From Spirochaetota bacterium (lineage in GTDB: Bacteria > Spirochaetota > UBA4802 > JAGODF01), in assembly GCA_029974015.1 (NCBI GenBank), contig JARKUF010000004.1:233922-297921 (forward strand): a DNA stretch of 64,000 bases, given 5' to 3'. Below, piece after piece: positions 19,833-30,373 of the stretch. Each line of letters opens with the position of its first letter. The first letter of the stretch is position 1. Under the pieces are notes generated by a model. The model made no database searches. It saw nothing but the letters and a program-made list of their open reading frames with translations, and was not told the origin of the DNA. Made by a program: the position numbers and the translations under genes.

Positions 19833-19880
19833 GTTAAATCCTTGTTGCCGGCATTCCGGCATCGTGTATCATGACGAGCC

Positions 19881-19953
19881 GGGTTGCTAGCTCAATCGGT
19901 AGAGCACCTGACTCTTAATCAGTAGGTTTCGGGTTCGAGTCCCGGGCAACCCA
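19881..19953 (+). tRNA. tRNA-Lys (anticodon CTT)
   Basis: Complete cloverleaf: acceptor GGGTTGC / GCAACCC, D-arm GCTC / GAGC, anticodon loop CTCTTAA, T-arm with GGTTCGAGTCC; discriminator A. CCA is not encoded. Confidence 0.97.
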
Positions 19954-20035
19954 ACTGTCCGCCTCGTTTTGATTTTCAGCACTGAAGTGAATTTGGCTTG
20001 AAATTTGCGTTTGTGCTGTAAGCCTTGTCTCGAAG

Positions 20036-20117
20036 GCGAGCGTGGCGGAACTGGCAGACGCGCCAGACTTAGGATCTGGTACCGAAAGGTGTGGGGGTTC
20101 AAGTCCCTTCGCTCGCA
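20036..20117 (+). tRNA. tRNA-Leu (anticodon TAG)
   Basis: Acceptor GCGAGCG / CGCTCGC, anticodon loop CTTAGGA, a long variable arm as in class II tRNAs and T-loop GGTTCAAGTCC. It reads CUA and related Leu codons; CUA codons occur in the leuA leader peptide. Confidence 0.97.
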
Positions 20118-20119
20118 AT

Positions 20120-20191
<72 letters not shown>

Positions 20192-20251
20192 CAGGATGTG
20201 GCCGCAGGTAAAGGACAAATTCGCTTTGATTGGCGTAGTGCAGGTAAAGGC

Positions 20252-20281
20252 AATCCCTGATCACATCAGGGATTCTTTTTT
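20252..20281 (+). terminator. Terminator of the tRNA cluster
   Basis: Perfect stem AATCCCTGA / TCAGGGATT with a TCACA loop, followed by CTTTTTTG. Confidence 0.92.
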
Positions 20282-20445
20282 GTTCGGATTCTTTTTTAGT
20301 TCTATGAAGAGACCGGTTTCCACCGTGTTATACTCCCCTTTCCGGCATATGGAGGGGCCTCTCCGTGAAAACCGCTTCAAATAACGGGACTCTTGCAAAA
20401 CGGCCGTCCAGTTAAAGGAAAATCTAACATCGAAGGAGCGCTCCC

Positions 20446-21792
20446 TTGCAAATAAAAGAAGAAAAAAAACTCGAAAACGCAACGATTGAGATGGTGATAG
20501 AGGTGCCTCAATCGCGCATCGACGTGGAGTATCGGTCGGTCTTCGACAAGATCGCGAAGAACGCGAAGGTAGACGGTTTCAGACGCGGGAAGGCCCCAAT
20601 GAAGCTATTAGAGAATCTCTATGGTAAGCAGGCCGAGAGTGAAGCCCTTGAAAACCTCCTCAAGTCGACCTTCATCGACGCGGTCCAGGAGAAGAGCCAT
20701 TCCCCCGTCGGTGAACCCTTTTTCGATTTTAAGGAGTTCGACCGTACCAAACCGTTTACATATACCGTGAAGTTCGAAATCATGCCCACGTTGGAGCTTG
20801 GACCTTACAAAGAAGTCGAAGCTTCGGAACGCGTATGGGAGGTCCGGGATGAGGACATAGATAAAGAAATAGACGATTTGAGAGAAAAAAACGCGAAAAT
20901 TTCGAAAAAAAACGAGGACGCCGTCGTAGAGAAGGGCGATATCCTCAGGTTCGGTTTAAAGCGTATCGACAACATTACGCAGGAAGAGGCGGAGGCCCTG
21001 GCCTTCAAGGAGTACTCCATCATTGTAGGAAAGAGCACAAGTGAGTTCGCGCTGGATAAGTATTTACAGGGTATTAAGGCCGGTGAGACGAAGGAAATCG
21101 AGGTTGCCTATCCAGGGGATTACGAAGTTAAGGACCTGGCAAGCAAGAAGGCGCGGTATCTGGTCAGGGTGGAGGAGATCAGCAAGATGGAGCTTCCCGC
21201 CGCTGACGATGAGCTTGCAAAGGACGTGAGCGACTTCCAAACCATCGGCGATCTTCGGCAGAACATCCGGGAAACACTGGAAAAGTATTCCGCAGACATC
21301 GCCCGTTCCGAGGCGACGGACGCAATTCTGGAAAAAATAATTGAAAAGAGCTCCTTCGATATACCGGGATCATTAATTCAGAAGGAGATGGCCACCATCT
21401 TTCAGCGCCTTGTCGAAAGGACCGGCCTCCAGGCGAAAAACCCCGATGAATTTGCAGAGATGATGGGGATGGAGCCCGAACAGTTAAAGGGCAGGATCAG
21501 GGAGGAGGCCCTTAACGACATAAAGGCATTCATGGTGAGGCTGGAAATCGCCAAAAAGGAAAACATCTCCTTCAGCGCAGAGGAGTTCGAAAGCATGGTA
21601 GAGCTCATCGCGGCAAGGAGCGGTAAATCAGTGGGGCAGATGATGCAGGCGTTCGAAGGGACCAGTATCCGGGAAAATATTGAGACGGAACTCATTATGA
21701 TCAACGCGCGTAAATACATATATGACAACGCGAAGATCAAAAAGCTTAAACCGCTGCCCTTCGGGGAGTTTAGTAAGCAAAAGAGGCAGTAA
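20446..21792 (+). CDS. tig: Trigger factor (ribosome-associated chaperone)
   Basis: Peptidyl-prolyl isomerase and chaperone binding nascent chains at the ribosome exit. 448 residues, normal length. The ribosome-binding signature is seen as VDGFRRGKAPMKLLE near residue 45; the central FKBP-like domain spans about 150-240 (KGDILRFGLKRID); the C-terminal helical arms contain LIQKEMATIFQRL. TTG start at 20446 with AAGGAG about 8 nt upstream. It precedes clpP-clpX-lon, a frequent bacterial gene order, but a strong terminator at 21820 separates them. Confidence 0.95.
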   Translation: MQIKEEKKLENATIEMVIEVPQSRIDVEYRSVFDKIAKNAKVDGFRRGKAPMKLLENLYGKQAESEALENLLKSTFIDAVQEKSHSPVGEPFFDFKEFDRTKPFTYTVKFEIMPTLELGPYKEVEASERVWEVRDEDIDKEIDDLREKNAKISKKNEDAVVEKGDILRFGLKRIDNITQEEAEALAFKEYSIIVGKSTSEFALDKYLQGIKAGETKEIEVAYPGDYEVKDLASKKARYLVRVEEISKMELPAADDELAKDVSDFQTIGDLRQNIRETLEKYSADIARSEATDAILEKIIEKSSFDIPGSLIQKEMATIFQRLVERTGLQAKNPDEFAEMMGMEPEQLKGRIREEALNDIKAFMVRLEIAKKENISFSAEEFESMVELIAARSGKSVGQMMQAFEGTSIRENIETELIMINARKYIYDNAKIKKLKPLPFGEFSKQKRQ

Positions 21793-21819
21793 AGAGCGCC
21801 TGTCATCGGCCCTTGTCCG

Positions 21820-21854
21820 GCATCACCGCCCCAGGCGGTGATGCTCGTTTTATT
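21820..21854 (+). terminator. Terminator after tig
   Basis: Perfect 11-bp stem GCATCACCGCC / GGCGGTGATGC with a CCA loop, then TCGTTTTATT. Confidence 0.92.
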
Positions 21855-22193
21855 GTTCAAATAATGAACAGAAAAGGCCCCTTATTTGCTTGAAAAAATC
21901 CCATCATGAGATATCTTTGTTTCCGGGCCTGGATTAAGAAAGGTTTTTCTTCCTGGGGTACGTAATTGCGACGGGGGGACCGGTTTCCAGGGGGCCCGGA
22001 ACAACGAAATTTGAGTGGCGGAACAAAGCCGTGGATGCCGAAACTTAAGGGTACCTTAAAAAAAATAGTGTATGTTCCCAAATGGCAAAAACCGTAGTTA
22101 TAAATCGTTTTTCTTTTTTGATCAGGGGAAAACGTTTTTCGAGGCGCCCGCAAGGTATGAATACAAAATTACAATAGCAGGGAGACACTTCAA
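21855..22193. other. Intergenic leader region of clpP
   Basis: 339 nt without a gene. At 22047-22079 it holds GGGTACCTTAAAAAAAATAG...GTTCCC, which looks like a decayed AT-rich end of the dispersed repeat. I found no promoter with good spacing, although the clpP transcript should start here. Confidence 0.45.
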
Positions 22194-22781
22194 ATGAGCC
22201 TTGTGCCAATCGTAGTAGAGCAAACCAGCCGGGGAGAAAGGGCGTACGACATCTATTCGCGCCTGTTGAAAGACAGGATTGTTTTTCTCGGTGAACCAAT
22301 CGATGACCATGTGGCGAGCCTCGTTATCGCCCAGCTTTTATTCCTTGAGGCAGAGGACCCCGATAAAGATATTCATATGTATATCAATTCACCCGGCGGG
22401 GTGGTTACTTCCGGGATGGCCATTTACGATACCATGCAGTATATCAAGCCCGACGTGGCGACTCTCTGTATCGGCCAGGCGGCGTCGATGGGGTCGCTTC
22501 TTCTTGCAGCCGGGGCGAAGGGCAAGCGTTCGGCCCTTCCCAACGCGCGTATCATGATACACCAGCCCGCCGGGGGGTTTCAGGGCCAGGCTTCGGACAT
22601 AGAGATCCAGGCCAGGGAAATAATGAAGGTTAAAAGCAGACTAAACGAAATTTACGCGAAACATACGGGGCGCAGTATCGACAAAATAGAAAAAGACATG
22701 GACCGTGATTATTTCATGTCTGCCGAGGAGGCCCTTGAGTATAATCTGATAGACAAGATACTGGAGCGAAAGGAGCAGTAG
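22194..22781 (+). CDS. clpP: ATP-dependent Clp protease proteolytic subunit
   Basis: Barrel-shaped serine protease that degrades proteins unfolded by ClpX. 195 residues. Catalytic Ser in [14 protein letters not shown], His in [11 protein letters not shown], Asp in the region of [12 protein letters not shown]. The N-terminus is the conserved [20 protein letters not shown]. It is followed by clpX after 59 nt, so protease and unfoldase are made together. Confidence 0.97.
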   Translation: MSLVPIVVEQTSRGERAYDIYSRLLKDRIVFLGEPIDDHVASLVIAQLLFLEAEDPDKDIHMYINSPGGVVTSGMAIYDTMQYIKPDVATLCIGQAASMGSLLLAAGAKGKRSALPNARIMIHQPAGGFQGQASDIEIQAREIMKVKSRLNEIYAKHTGRSIDKIEKDMDRDYFMSAEEALEYNLIDKILERKEQ

Positions 22782-22840
22782 AAAACCGTTCCGGGGGGGG
22801 CGCTTCGGGCGGGGCGAAAAACCAAAGTATCGAGGTGATT

Positions 22841-24100
22841 ATGGCGTCCAAGAAAAAGGTGCAGGATGAGAAACTATTCTGTTCGTTCTGCGGAAAGAGC
22901 CAGGAAATTGTGAAAAAGCTCGTCGCGGGACCCGGCGTCTATATTTGTGACGAATGCATTGATCTCTGCAACGAGATTGTGGCAGAAGACTGGGACGGGG
23001 GAGGGTTTGAGAAAAATTTTTCAGATCTTCCGAAACCTAAGGAAATCAAGGAAGTCCTGGACCAGTACGTGATTGGCCAGGAGAATGCTAAGAAGAGCCT
23101 GGCCGTCGCGGTGTACAACCACTATAAACGCATCGCCAGCAATGCTAAGATCAAAAAGGACGATGTGGAGCTCGAGAAGAGCAACATTCTCCTCGCGGGC
23201 CCTACGGGTTCCGGGAAAACCCTCCTGGCCCAGACCCTGGCGCGCTTTCTGAAGGTCCCTTTCGCCATCGCCGACGCGACGTCCCTCACAGAGGCTGGGT
23301 ATGTGGGCGAGGACGTAGAAAACATCCTCCTCCGCCTCATCCAGAACGCGGAGGGAGACGTGAAGAAGGCGGAAATGGGGATTGTCTACATTGACGAAAT
23401 TGATAAAATTTCACGCCGTTCCGAAAACCCCTCCATCACGCGCGACGTCTCGGGGGAGGGTGTCCAGCAGGCGCTCCTGAAAATAATCGAGGGTACCCAG
23501 GCAAACGTGCCGCCCCAGGGAGGACGCAAACACCCGCACCAGGAATTTATTTCGATAAATACAAAGAACATTCTTTTCATCTGCGGCGGGGCCTTCGTGG
23601 GGCTGGACAAGATTGTCCAGACAAGGCTGGGGAACAAGACTATCGGATTCGGCGCCGAGATCAAATCCGCGAAGGACATAAGGATTGAAAATATCCTCGA
23701 ATTCATGCACAACGAAGACCTGATACAATACGGACTCATTCCCGAATTCGTCGGAAGGCTCCCAATTGTGGCGGTCCTACATGAACTCGACAAGGAAGCA
23801 CTGATGCGGATTCTTACGGACCCCAAAAACGCCCTCGTTAAGCAGTACAAGAAGATGTTCTCTTTCGAGAACGTGGACCTCCAGTTTACCGAGAAGGCCA
23901 TCGAAGAGGTGGCGGAAATTTCCATCCGAAGGGAATCCGGCGCCAGGGGCCTCCGTTCTGTTCTTGAAAAAATTATGCTGGAGCTGATGTACAACATTCC
24001 TTCAGACCGCAACGTCACCAAGGTGGTCATCAACGAGGACATGGTACGCGGCGCATCGGGTCCTGTTATCACCTACGGAGAAGAAGAGAAATCCGCATGA
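22841..24100 (+). CDS. clpX: ATP-dependent Clp protease ATP-binding subunit ClpX
   Basis: AAA+ unfoldase feeding ClpP. 419 residues. The N-terminal zinc domain has CSFCGKSQ and CDECIDLC; Walker A is [18 protein letters not shown]; Walker B is [11 protein letters not shown]; the ClpP-docking IGF loop is [13 protein letters not shown] 22841 is preferred, with GAGG just upstream. The short clpP-clpX gap contains CGCTTCGGGCGGGGCGAAAA, which may be a fragment of the dispersed repeat hairpin. lon follows within 35 nt. Confidence 0.97.
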   Translation: MASKKKVQDEKLFCSFCGKSQEIVKKLVAGPGVYICDECIDLCNEIVAEDWDGGGFEKNFSDLPKPKEIKEVLDQYVIGQENAKKSLAVAVYNHYKRIASNAKIKKDDVELEKSNILLAGPTGSGKTLLAQTLARFLKVPFAIADATSLTEAGYVGEDVENILLRLIQNAEGDVKKAEMGIVYIDEIDKISRRSENPSITRDVSGEGVQQALLKIIEGTQANVPPQGGRKHPHQEFISINTKNILFICGGAFVGLDKIVQTRLGNKTIGFGAEIKSAKDIRIENILEFMHNEDLIQYGLIPEFVGRLPIVAVLHELDKEALMRILTDPKNALVKQYKKMFSFENVDLQFTEKAIEEVAEISIRRESGARGLRSVLEKIMLELMYNIPSDRNVTKVVINEDMVRGASGPVITYGEEEKSA

Positions 24101-24132
24101 GGTTTTGCGGATGACGGATGAAAGAGGTTGTG

Positions 24133-26589
24133 ATGAAAAAGACGATAAATTTCAATAAACGGTTCCCCCTCCTGCCCCTGCGGGACGTAGTGGTGTTTCC
24201 CCACATGGTAATTCCGCTTTTCGTGGGACGGGAAAAGTCGATACATGCCCTGGATGCGGCCATGAAGGACGACAGGCTCATCATCCTGGCGACCCAGACC
24301 GATGCACAGCTTTCCGTGCCCAGGAAGGAGGACATCTACGAGGTCGGTACCCTGAGCGAGATACTCCAGCTTTTGAAGCTTCCAGACGGCACCATAAAGG
24401 TCCTCGTAGAGGGTGTTTCGCGGGCCTACATAAGGGACCTGACCGATTCCGACGGGAATTACTTCGAGGCCGGCGTCACAGACATCGAGCGCGCCGTCGA
24501 ATCGGACACGGAAATGTCCGCCATCAAACGCAGTCTCCTTGAGACTTTCGAAAAATATATCAAGCTCAACAAGAAAGTCCCTCCCGAAGCCCTCACCACC
24601 GTAAAAAGTATTGATGACTCCTCGCACCTTGCCGATGTCGTGGCTTCCCACGTTGCCATGCGCATTGAGCTCAAACAGAACCTTCTGGAGGTTGGAAACC
24701 CCCGTGACCGTTTGGAAAAGCTCATTGGGCTTATAAACGGTGAGATTGAGGTTATGTACATCGAGAAGAAAATCCAGGGGAAAGTCCGCAAACAGATGGA
24801 AAAGACCCAGAAGGAATATTACCTGAACGAGCAGATGAAGGTGATAAAGAAGGAGTTAGGCCAGGGCGATGAAGGTGCTGACGAGATCGAGGAGCTGAAA
24901 AAATCGATAGAAGAAGCTAAGATGAGCGAGGAGGCGCGGGGGAAGGCCCTGAAGGAGCTTAAGCGCCTTGAGAAGATGCCTCCCCTGTCCGCTGAGTCGG
25001 CTGTGGTGCGGACGTACATTGAGTGGCTCCGCGACGTCCCCTGGCACAAGAAAACCAAGGACAACCGCGACATCGACCATGCCATGGATGTACTAAACGA
25101 GGACCACTACGGCCTTGAGGAAGTGAAGGAGCGCATTGTGGAGTTCATTGCCGTCCGTCACCTTTCGAAGAAACTTCGCGGCCCGATCCTCTGTTTCGTT
25201 GGGCCTCCGGGAGTGGGTAAGACATCTCTGGGGCGCTCCGTTGCCAGGGCCCTCAGCAAGAAATTTGTGCGCATGTCCCTCGGCGGCGTCCGCGACGAGG
25301 CGGAAATTCGCGGCCACCGTCGCACCTACGTCGGGGCGCTTCCGGGCCGCATCATCCAGATGATGAAGAAAGCGGGTTCCGTCAACCCGGTGTTCCTTCT
25401 CGATGAAGTAGACAAGATGTCGATGGATTTCCGGGGAGACCCTTCCTCGGCCCTCCTCGAAGTGCTGGATCCCGAGCAGAACAACGCTTTTGTTGACCAT
25501 TATATGGAAGTGCCCTACGACCTCTCCGAGGTGCTCTTTATCACCACGGCGAACGTTCAGCACAGGATACCCCTTCCACTCCAAGATAGGATGGAGATTA
25601 TCGAGCTTTCGAGTTATACGGAGCCTGAAAAGCTGAACATTGGGATCAAATTCCTGGTGCCGAAACAGGTGGAGGAGAACGGCCTTGCGCCGGAAAACAT
25701 CGAGTATTCGGACGAAATGATGCTGTACACCATCAGGCACTACACCCGCGAGGCCGGGGTCAGGAGCCTTGAGCGGGTCATTGCGAAGGTTTGCCGCAAG
25801 GTCGCCCGGGAAGTGGTGAAAAACGGCAAGGATTACAGGCGGGTCATCACCGAGGATATTCTCCACTCTTACCTGGGCCCCACAAAGTACAAGTACGGAG
25901 TCAAGGAACAAAAAAACGAGGTGGGGCTGGCCAACGGCCTTGCATGGACGGAGGTGGGCGGGGACATCCTCCAGATGGAGGCCTCCCTAATCAAGGGTAA
26001 GGGGAGCCTCATTCTCACCGGGAAGCTCGGGGAGGTGATGCAGGAGTCTGCCCAGGCCGCCTTCACCTACATCAAGGCGAACCAGAATTTTTTCAATATT
26101 AAGGATGAATCGACTAAAAAATTCGATCTGCACCTCCATGTTCCGGAAGGAGCAATACCGAAGGACGGCCCTTCGGCGGGTATCACTATGGCCGTGGTGA
26201 TCGCCTCGCTCTTGTCCAATATTCCCGTCCGGTGCGATGTCGCAATGACCGGAGAGATCACGCTTCGCGGCAAGGTCCTTCCAATAGGCGGACTCAAGGA
26301 GAAGGTCCTGGCTGCCCACCGGGCCCAGATCCGCCACGTGATACTCCCTAAGGACAACGAGAAGGACCTGGAGAAAATCCCGGAGTACGTGCGCTCCCAG
26401 ATGTCGTTCCATCCCGTGAGCAAGATGGAGGAAGTCCTGTTTATTTCACTCGAGTCGCCGGAACGGTTCTTCAAAGACACGGAGACGGCGAAAATGCTTT
26501 CTGATCGGCTGAAAGTTTCGCAGGAGGCGAAGAACGGCGAACCCGCCGATTCGGAGAAGTGGGACAAGGAAAAACCGGTGCATATGTAA
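24133..26589 (+). CDS. lon: ATP-dependent Lon protease
   Basis: Homo-hexameric AAA+ serine protease for misfolded and regulatory proteins. 818 residues. Substrate-binding N-domain ([20 protein letters not shown]), coiled-coil middle, Walker [18 protein letters not shown], Walker [13 protein letters not shown], then the protease domain with catalytic Ser in [11 protein letters not shown] and Lys in [15 protein letters not shown] 24133 is chosen because AGAGG sits 6 nt upstream; an in-frame ATG at 24118 is possible. It is the last gene of the clpP-clpX-lon group, and meets the convergent methyltransferase gene 14 nt later. Confidence 0.96.
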   Translation: MKKTINFNKRFPLLPLRDVVVFPHMVIPLFVGREKSIHALDAAMKDDRLIILATQTDAQLSVPRKEDIYEVGTLSEILQLLKLPDGTIKVLVEGVSRAYIRDLTDSDGNYFEAGVTDIERAVESDTEMSAIKRSLLETFEKYIKLNKKVPPEALTTVKSIDDSSHLADVVASHVAMRIELKQNLLEVGNPRDRLEKLIGLINGEIEVMYIEKKIQGKVRKQMEKTQKEYYLNEQMKVIKKELGQGDEGADEIEELKKSIEEAKMSEEARGKALKELKRLEKMPPLSAESAVVRTYIEWLRDVPWHKKTKDNRDIDHAMDVLNEDHYGLEEVKERIVEFIAVRHLSKKLRGPILCFVGPPGVGKTSLGRSVARALSKKFVRMSLGGVRDEAEIRGHRRTYVGALPGRIIQMMKKAGSVNPVFLLDEVDKMSMDFRGDPSSALLEVLDPEQNNAFVDHYMEVPYDLSEVLFITTANVQHRIPLPLQDRMEIIELSSYTEPEKLNIGIKFLVPKQVEENGLAPENIEYSDEMMLYTIRHYTREAGVRSLERVIAKVCRKVAREVVKNGKDYRRVITEDILHSYLGPTKYKYGVKEQKNEVGLANGLAWTEVGGDILQMEASLIKGKGSLILTGKLGEVMQESAQAAFTYIKANQNFFNIKDESTKKFDLHLHVPEGAIPKDGPSAGITMAVVIASLLSNIPVRCDVAMTGEITLRGKVLPIGGLKEKVLAAHRAQIRHVILPKDNEKDLEKIPEYVRSQMSFHPVSKMEEVLFISLESPERFFKDTETAKMLSDRLKVSQEAKNGEPADSEKWDKEKPVHM

Positions 26590-26603
26590 GCGCCCGTGGT
26601 CCC

Positions 26604-27356
26604 TCAGCCCTTGAGGGCCACGACGACCATCCTGTTCGATGTCTCGTTGAAGCCTTCCCGGCGGGTGCCCGCGTAGACGGCCTCCGGACGGAAACCGTTG
26701 GCGGAAAGCAGGGTGCTTATTTCATCTCGCGAGAAGGCCCTCATAATGTGCCTGTCGGTGATTTCCCGTTTCGCCCCGTTTCCGGCGATCAAGTAACGGT
26801 AATCGACCTGCACAATGGTGCCGTTTTCACCTTCCAAAAGCGTGAAACCCCGATGGCGCTCAATCACCGTGGCGCCTTTCCTGGTCGTTGAGACCAGGCC
26901 CACTTCCTTGTTCCTGATTTTTTCTATTGGGAAGGAATTCCATATCTCCAGTACCGCCTTGCCCCCCGGCTTAAGCGCCCTCCAGATGTTCCAGAACGCA
27001 TTATCGATCTTTTCGTTCTCTATGAGGTAATTCAAGGTCCCGAAGAGGGAGATGGCGATATTGTACTCCTCATAAAAATCCAATTTCGTGATGTCGGCCT
27101 TGATGAATCGCCCGGCGTCGGGGAAGCGTTTCCGGGCCGTTTTCAGCATATCGTCGCTTATGTCGATGCCGGTGCAGAGGAAACCCCTGCGGGAAAGCGC
27201 GTCCATGTGTTCTCCGGTACCGCATCCGAGATCGAGAAGGGAGGGGTTGATGGTGCCGGAAGAGACTTCAAGGATGAGGGCGATATCATCGAGCAAATTA
27301 CGGTGGTTGCTCTCTATTGCGTAGTAGTGTTCCGCAAGCTCGGTGTAAAGGACCAT
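26604..27356 (-). CDS. Class I SAM-dependent methyltransferase
   Basis: 250 residues. The SAM site LLDLGCGTGEHMDALSRRG is motif I; GIDISDDMLKTARKR and NIAISLFGTLNYL follow as motifs II-IV. The C-terminal part has beta strands as in small-molecule methyltransferases, with substrate unknown. It starts 2 nt beyond the end of ptsI and is probably translated from the same mRNA, so a link to sugar-phosphotransfer physiology is possible but unsupported by any motif. Confidence 0.85.
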   Translation of the reverse strand: MVLYTELAEHYYAIESNHRNLLDDIALILEVSSGTINPSLLDLGCGTGEHMDALSRRGFLCTGIDISDDMLKTARKRFPDAGRFIKADITKLDFYEEYNIAISLFGTLNYLIENEKIDNAFWNIWRALKPGGKAVLEIWNSFPIEKIRNKEVGLVSTTRKGATVIERHRGFTLLEGENGTIVQVDYRYLIAGNGAKREITDRHIMRAFSRDEISTLLSANGFRPEAVYAGTRREGFNETSNRMVVVALKG

Positions 27357-27357
27357 G

Positions 27358-29100
27358 TCAGGGGGTGAGCCAGGGGAACCTGGACCTCAGCGTTTGTAAA
27401 AGATATTTTTCTTTTTCGTCGGTGGTTTCCATCTCGAGCAGGACTTTCACCAGATCATCGCATTCGGTAATGCTCACGGACCTGATGATTCTCTTGATTT
27501 GCTGCATGTATGCGGAGCTCATTGAAAATTCCCGGAAGCCCAGCCCAAGAAGAAGCATAGTGTAACGGGGCTCCCCCGCCATTTCGCCGCAGATTGACAG
27601 GGGTATGTCGAACTTTTTTGACGTTTCCACGATGCTCTTTAAAAGTCGCAGTATTGAAAGATCGAGTGGGTTGTAAAGATAAGCGATTTTTTCGCTTATG
27701 CGGTCGACGGCGATTGTGTACTGTATCAAGTCGTTGGTCCCGACGGAAAAAAAATGCGCATACTTGGCGAGCTTGTCGGCATTTATCAACGCCGAGGGGA
27801 CTTCTATCATGATGCCTATGGGTATGTTTTCATCGTATGGGATTCCCAGGGCGCTCAGCTCGGACATACATTCCGCGGTGATCTCCCGGCAACGGATTAT
27901 TTCCTCGATGGTCGAAATCATGGGAAACATTATCTTCACGTTGCCAAGGGTGCTGGCACGAAGGATCGACCTTATTTGAGTGCGGAAAATGTCTTCATGT
28001 TCAAGGCTGAAGCGGACGGCCCGGCATCCCAGGAAGGGGTTGCGCTCCTTGTACTCCTGGTTGTAGGAATAAATCTTGTCACCGCCTACGTCGAGGGTCC
28101 TTATGGTGACCGGCATGGGGTTGAAATGCTCTGCGACCTTCCTGTATTCCTGATATTGTTTCTCTTCGTCCGGAAGGGATTTATCCAGGAACAAAAATTC
28201 CGAGCGGAAAAGGCCAATTCCCTGGGCGCCGTGGCCCTTTATTATCGACATTTCTTCGGGAATCTCAATGTTGCCGTAGAGGAAAATTTCTATGTCGTCA
28301 GTGGTCTTGGAAGGCAGGTGTGTGAATTTTGCAAGCTCTTGGTCGAGCGCCTGCAAATCCTTGATATTCCGGCGGTACTCGTTGATCTCTTCTTTCGTGG
28401 GATTGAAAATCACGATGCCGTGGAGGGCGTCGACGATGACGGTGTCGCCGTCTCTTACCATGGAGGTGGAGTTTAAAGTACCGACAAGGGCCGGGATTTC
28501 CAGGGCGCGCGCCATGATGGCGGTATGGGAGGTGCGTCCGCCCTTGTCGGTCACGAAGGCGAGGATGCGGTTGCGGTCCATCATCGCCGTATCGGATGGA
28601 GTGAGGTCCCGGGAGAATAAGATCACTTCCTCATTTATGTCCTTGAGGGAATCGGTGTGACGTTTCTGTAGATTGTTGATGAGCCGCTTGTTGATGTCGG
28701 ATATGTCGATGATCCGTTCCCGGAGGTAGTCGTCGTCGATGGTGCTTAGGCTTTTAATGAGTTCCAGGGTGATGTCGTTTATGATCCATTCGACGTTTCG
28801 CTTTTCGGTCCTGATGCTGTTAATGGCCTTCTCGGTGATGATGGGGTCCTCAAGCACCATAAGGTGGCTGGTGAAGATGTCGGCCATGTCGGTGGAAAGG
28901 CTCTGGGCTATTTGTTCCTGAATTGCTTTTATTTCATCGCGAGTCTTTTCAAGGGATTGATGATATCGATGTACTTCGGATTCGATTTCACTTTCCTTGA
29001 TGAGATATTTTGGGATGATGGTTTCGGCGGTTTTATAGACATAGGCCTTGCCGATCTTTATTCCCGGAGACGCTATAGTTCCTTTTATTCTGGTTGACAT
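27358..29100 (-). CDS. ptsI: Phosphoenolpyruvate--protein phosphotransferase (PTS enzyme I)
   Basis: Transfers phosphate from PEP to HPr, the entry step of the phosphotransferase system. 580 residues, the length of plain enzyme I without an N-terminal GAF domain. Phospho-His lies in GGRTSHTAIMARALEIPA. The PEP-binding barrel includes IGLFRSEFLF, RTLDVGGDKIYSYNQ and the C-terminal ICGEMAGEPRY with its catalytic Cys. No HPr, EII or HPr kinase gene is in the window, so whether it serves sugar uptake or only regulation cannot be told. The methyltransferase gene follows directly. Confidence 0.93.
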   Translation of the reverse strand: MSTRIKGTIASPGIKIGKAYVYKTAETIIPKYLIKESEIESEVHRYHQSLEKTRDEIKAIQEQIAQSLSTDMADIFTSHLMVLEDPIITEKAINSIRTEKRNVEWIINDITLELIKSLSTIDDDYLRERIIDISDINKRLINNLQKRHTDSLKDINEEVILFSRDLTPSDTAMMDRNRILAFVTDKGGRTSHTAIMARALEIPALVGTLNSTSMVRDGDTVIVDALHGIVIFNPTKEEINEYRRNIKDLQALDQELAKFTHLPSKTTDDIEIFLYGNIEIPEEMSIIKGHGAQGIGLFRSEFLFLDKSLPDEEKQYQEYRKVAEHFNPMPVTIRTLDVGGDKIYSYNQEYKERNPFLGCRAVRFSLEHEDIFRTQIRSILRASTLGNVKIMFPMISTIEEIIRCREITAECMSELSALGIPYDENIPIGIMIEVPSALINADKLAKYAHFFSVGTNDLIQYTIAVDRISEKIAYLYNPLDLSILRLLKSIVETSKKFDIPLSICGEMAGEPRYTMLLLGLGFREFSMSSAYMQQIKRIIRSVSITECDDLVKVLLEMETTDEKEKYLLQTLRSRFPWLTP

Positions 29101-29193
29101 TGCGGTTAATATTACATGGGAGCTTTCGAAAAATGAATATCAAGCAGAAACATTCTCTGAAATAATGGCATGGTTATGTCAAGATAAAATGAA

Positions 29194-29301
29194 GGCAACC
29201 TCAAAAAATAGGTTTTTTCGACCGACTTATGAGGGCGGGATACTTAGTGCTGATTTTCCGGTAGTTTTGATTTATGGAGACATCCAATACTATAGAGGGC
29301 C
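29194..29301 (+). repeat. Dispersed palindromic repeat, decayed copy
   Basis: Starts GGCAACCTCAAAAAATAGG, then a broken GC hairpin (CGACCGACTTATGAGGGCGG), TACTTAGTGCTGATTTTCC, GTAGTTTTGATTTATGG and a degraded end AGAGGGCC. It lies upstream of both divergent genes ptsI and pcm. Confidence 0.7.
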
Positions 29302-29616
29302 TTCATTTCTGAAAAACCGCACATTTTCTCTTGCTGTGTATGGCGAGAAACCGGACAGTTTGTTTGACAAAACGATGAAATTTCCATGACTTCATGTAAA
29401 TAATGGTAGATTTATCTTTGCATTGCGGTGGAATATGTTGCAATTGGATTTTTCAATTGTATTGGATGATACATTCTTTGCACTAATCTCCGATAAGAAT
29501 CGCTTTTTTTCAAGCGGGAGCACTTTAAAAAAACGGTTCTTAAAAGGCGCCCATGCGGGTCGCCGGTTGACCTGGTTTGTACGGATGTCCGTATGCGGTG
29601 TTTCGAGGTGAACGTG
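29302..29616. other. Intergenic region upstream of pcm
   Basis: 315 nt without a gene. It contains ATAAGAATCGCTTTTTTTCAA at 29493-29513, also found near 42989-43007, and an 11-nt TTAAAAGGCGC also repeated there. No confident promoter. Confidence 0.45.
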
Positions 29617-30342
29617 ATGGGTGACTGGAAAAAACATGCCCTCGCGGGCATCGGGGCGGTGTCGGTGCTGTTGGTGTCGTTTTGCGTCGAGGGGGGCGGG
29701 GATACATTGGAACAGTTGCGCAACCAGATGGTGAAGCGTCAGATCGAGGCGCGGGGCGTTTCCTCACCGGGGGTCCTGAAGGCGATGCGCAGCGTTGAAC
29801 GTCACAGATTTGTTCCCCAGCATCATATCACTTCGGCGTACGAGGACCACCCGCTTCCCATAGGACACGGGCAGACCATATCACAGCCCTATATCGTGGC
29901 CCTGATGACGGAGCTGTGCGATCTTGACGGCAGTGAAAAGGTGCTTGAAATAGGAACCGGTTCCGGGTATCAGACCGCGGTGCTTTCACTCCTGGCGAAG
30001 GAGGTCTATTCAATCGAGATCGTGGAGCCCCTCGCGAAGCTCTCCTCCCAGAGGTTTCGCTCTATGGGTTATAAAAACATCAGTGTAAAGCATGGAGACG
30101 GATACGGCGGCTGGCCGGAAAAGGCCCCCTTCGATGTTATTATCCTCACCGCGGCTCCTCCGGAGATTCCCGGAAAACTCGTGGAACAGTTGAATGAGGG
30201 GGGGATTATGGTGGCCCCTGTGGGCGATTATTTCCAGGAGCTGGTGAGGATCGATAAAGTCGGCGGGCATATACGGCGCAGGACCGTCACCCATGTGCGG
30301 TTCGTCCCCATGGTCCATGGTCGGGAGAAGAACGGCGACTGA
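29617..30342 (+). CDS. pcm: Protein-L-isoaspartate O-methyltransferase with N-terminal signal/anchor
   Basis: Methylates isoaspartyl residues in damaged proteins to start their repair. 241 residues. Family signatures: FVPQHHITSAYEDHPLPIGHG, TISQPYIVALMTELC, SAM motif VLEIGTGSGYQTAVLSLLA, and DVIILTAAPPEIP. Ahead of the usual start is a stretch HALAGIGAVSVLLVSFC that looks like a signal peptide or lipoprotein signal (VSFC is an imperfect lipobox). If exported, its SAM supply is unclear; a membrane-anchored cytoplasmic form is also possible. ATG 29617 is taken with GAGGTG upstream. Convergent with argC. Confidence 0.9.
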   Translation: MGDWKKHALAGIGAVSVLLVSFCVEGGGDTLEQLRNQMVKRQIEARGVSSPGVLKAMRSVERHRFVPQHHITSAYEDHPLPIGHGQTISQPYIVALMTELCDLDGSEKVLEIGTGSGYQTAVLSLLAKEVYSIEIVEPLAKLSSQRFRSMGYKNISVKHGDGYGGWPEKAPFDVIILTAAPPEIPGKLVEQLNEGGIMVAPVGDYFQELVRIDKVGGHIRRRTVTHVRFVPMVHGREKNGD

Positions 30343-30373
30343 AGCGGCGTACTATCCACTCCTGTGACCGTCG

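Noticed and set aside
22790..22826. Repeat hairpin fragment before clpX
   Set aside because: CGCTTCGGGCGGGGCGAAAA resembles the GC hairpin, but is short and imperfect; too weak to annotate.
27754..28476. 240-codon plus-strand frame inside ptsI
   Set aside because: It is antisense to conserved enzyme I sequence and has no recognisable domain.
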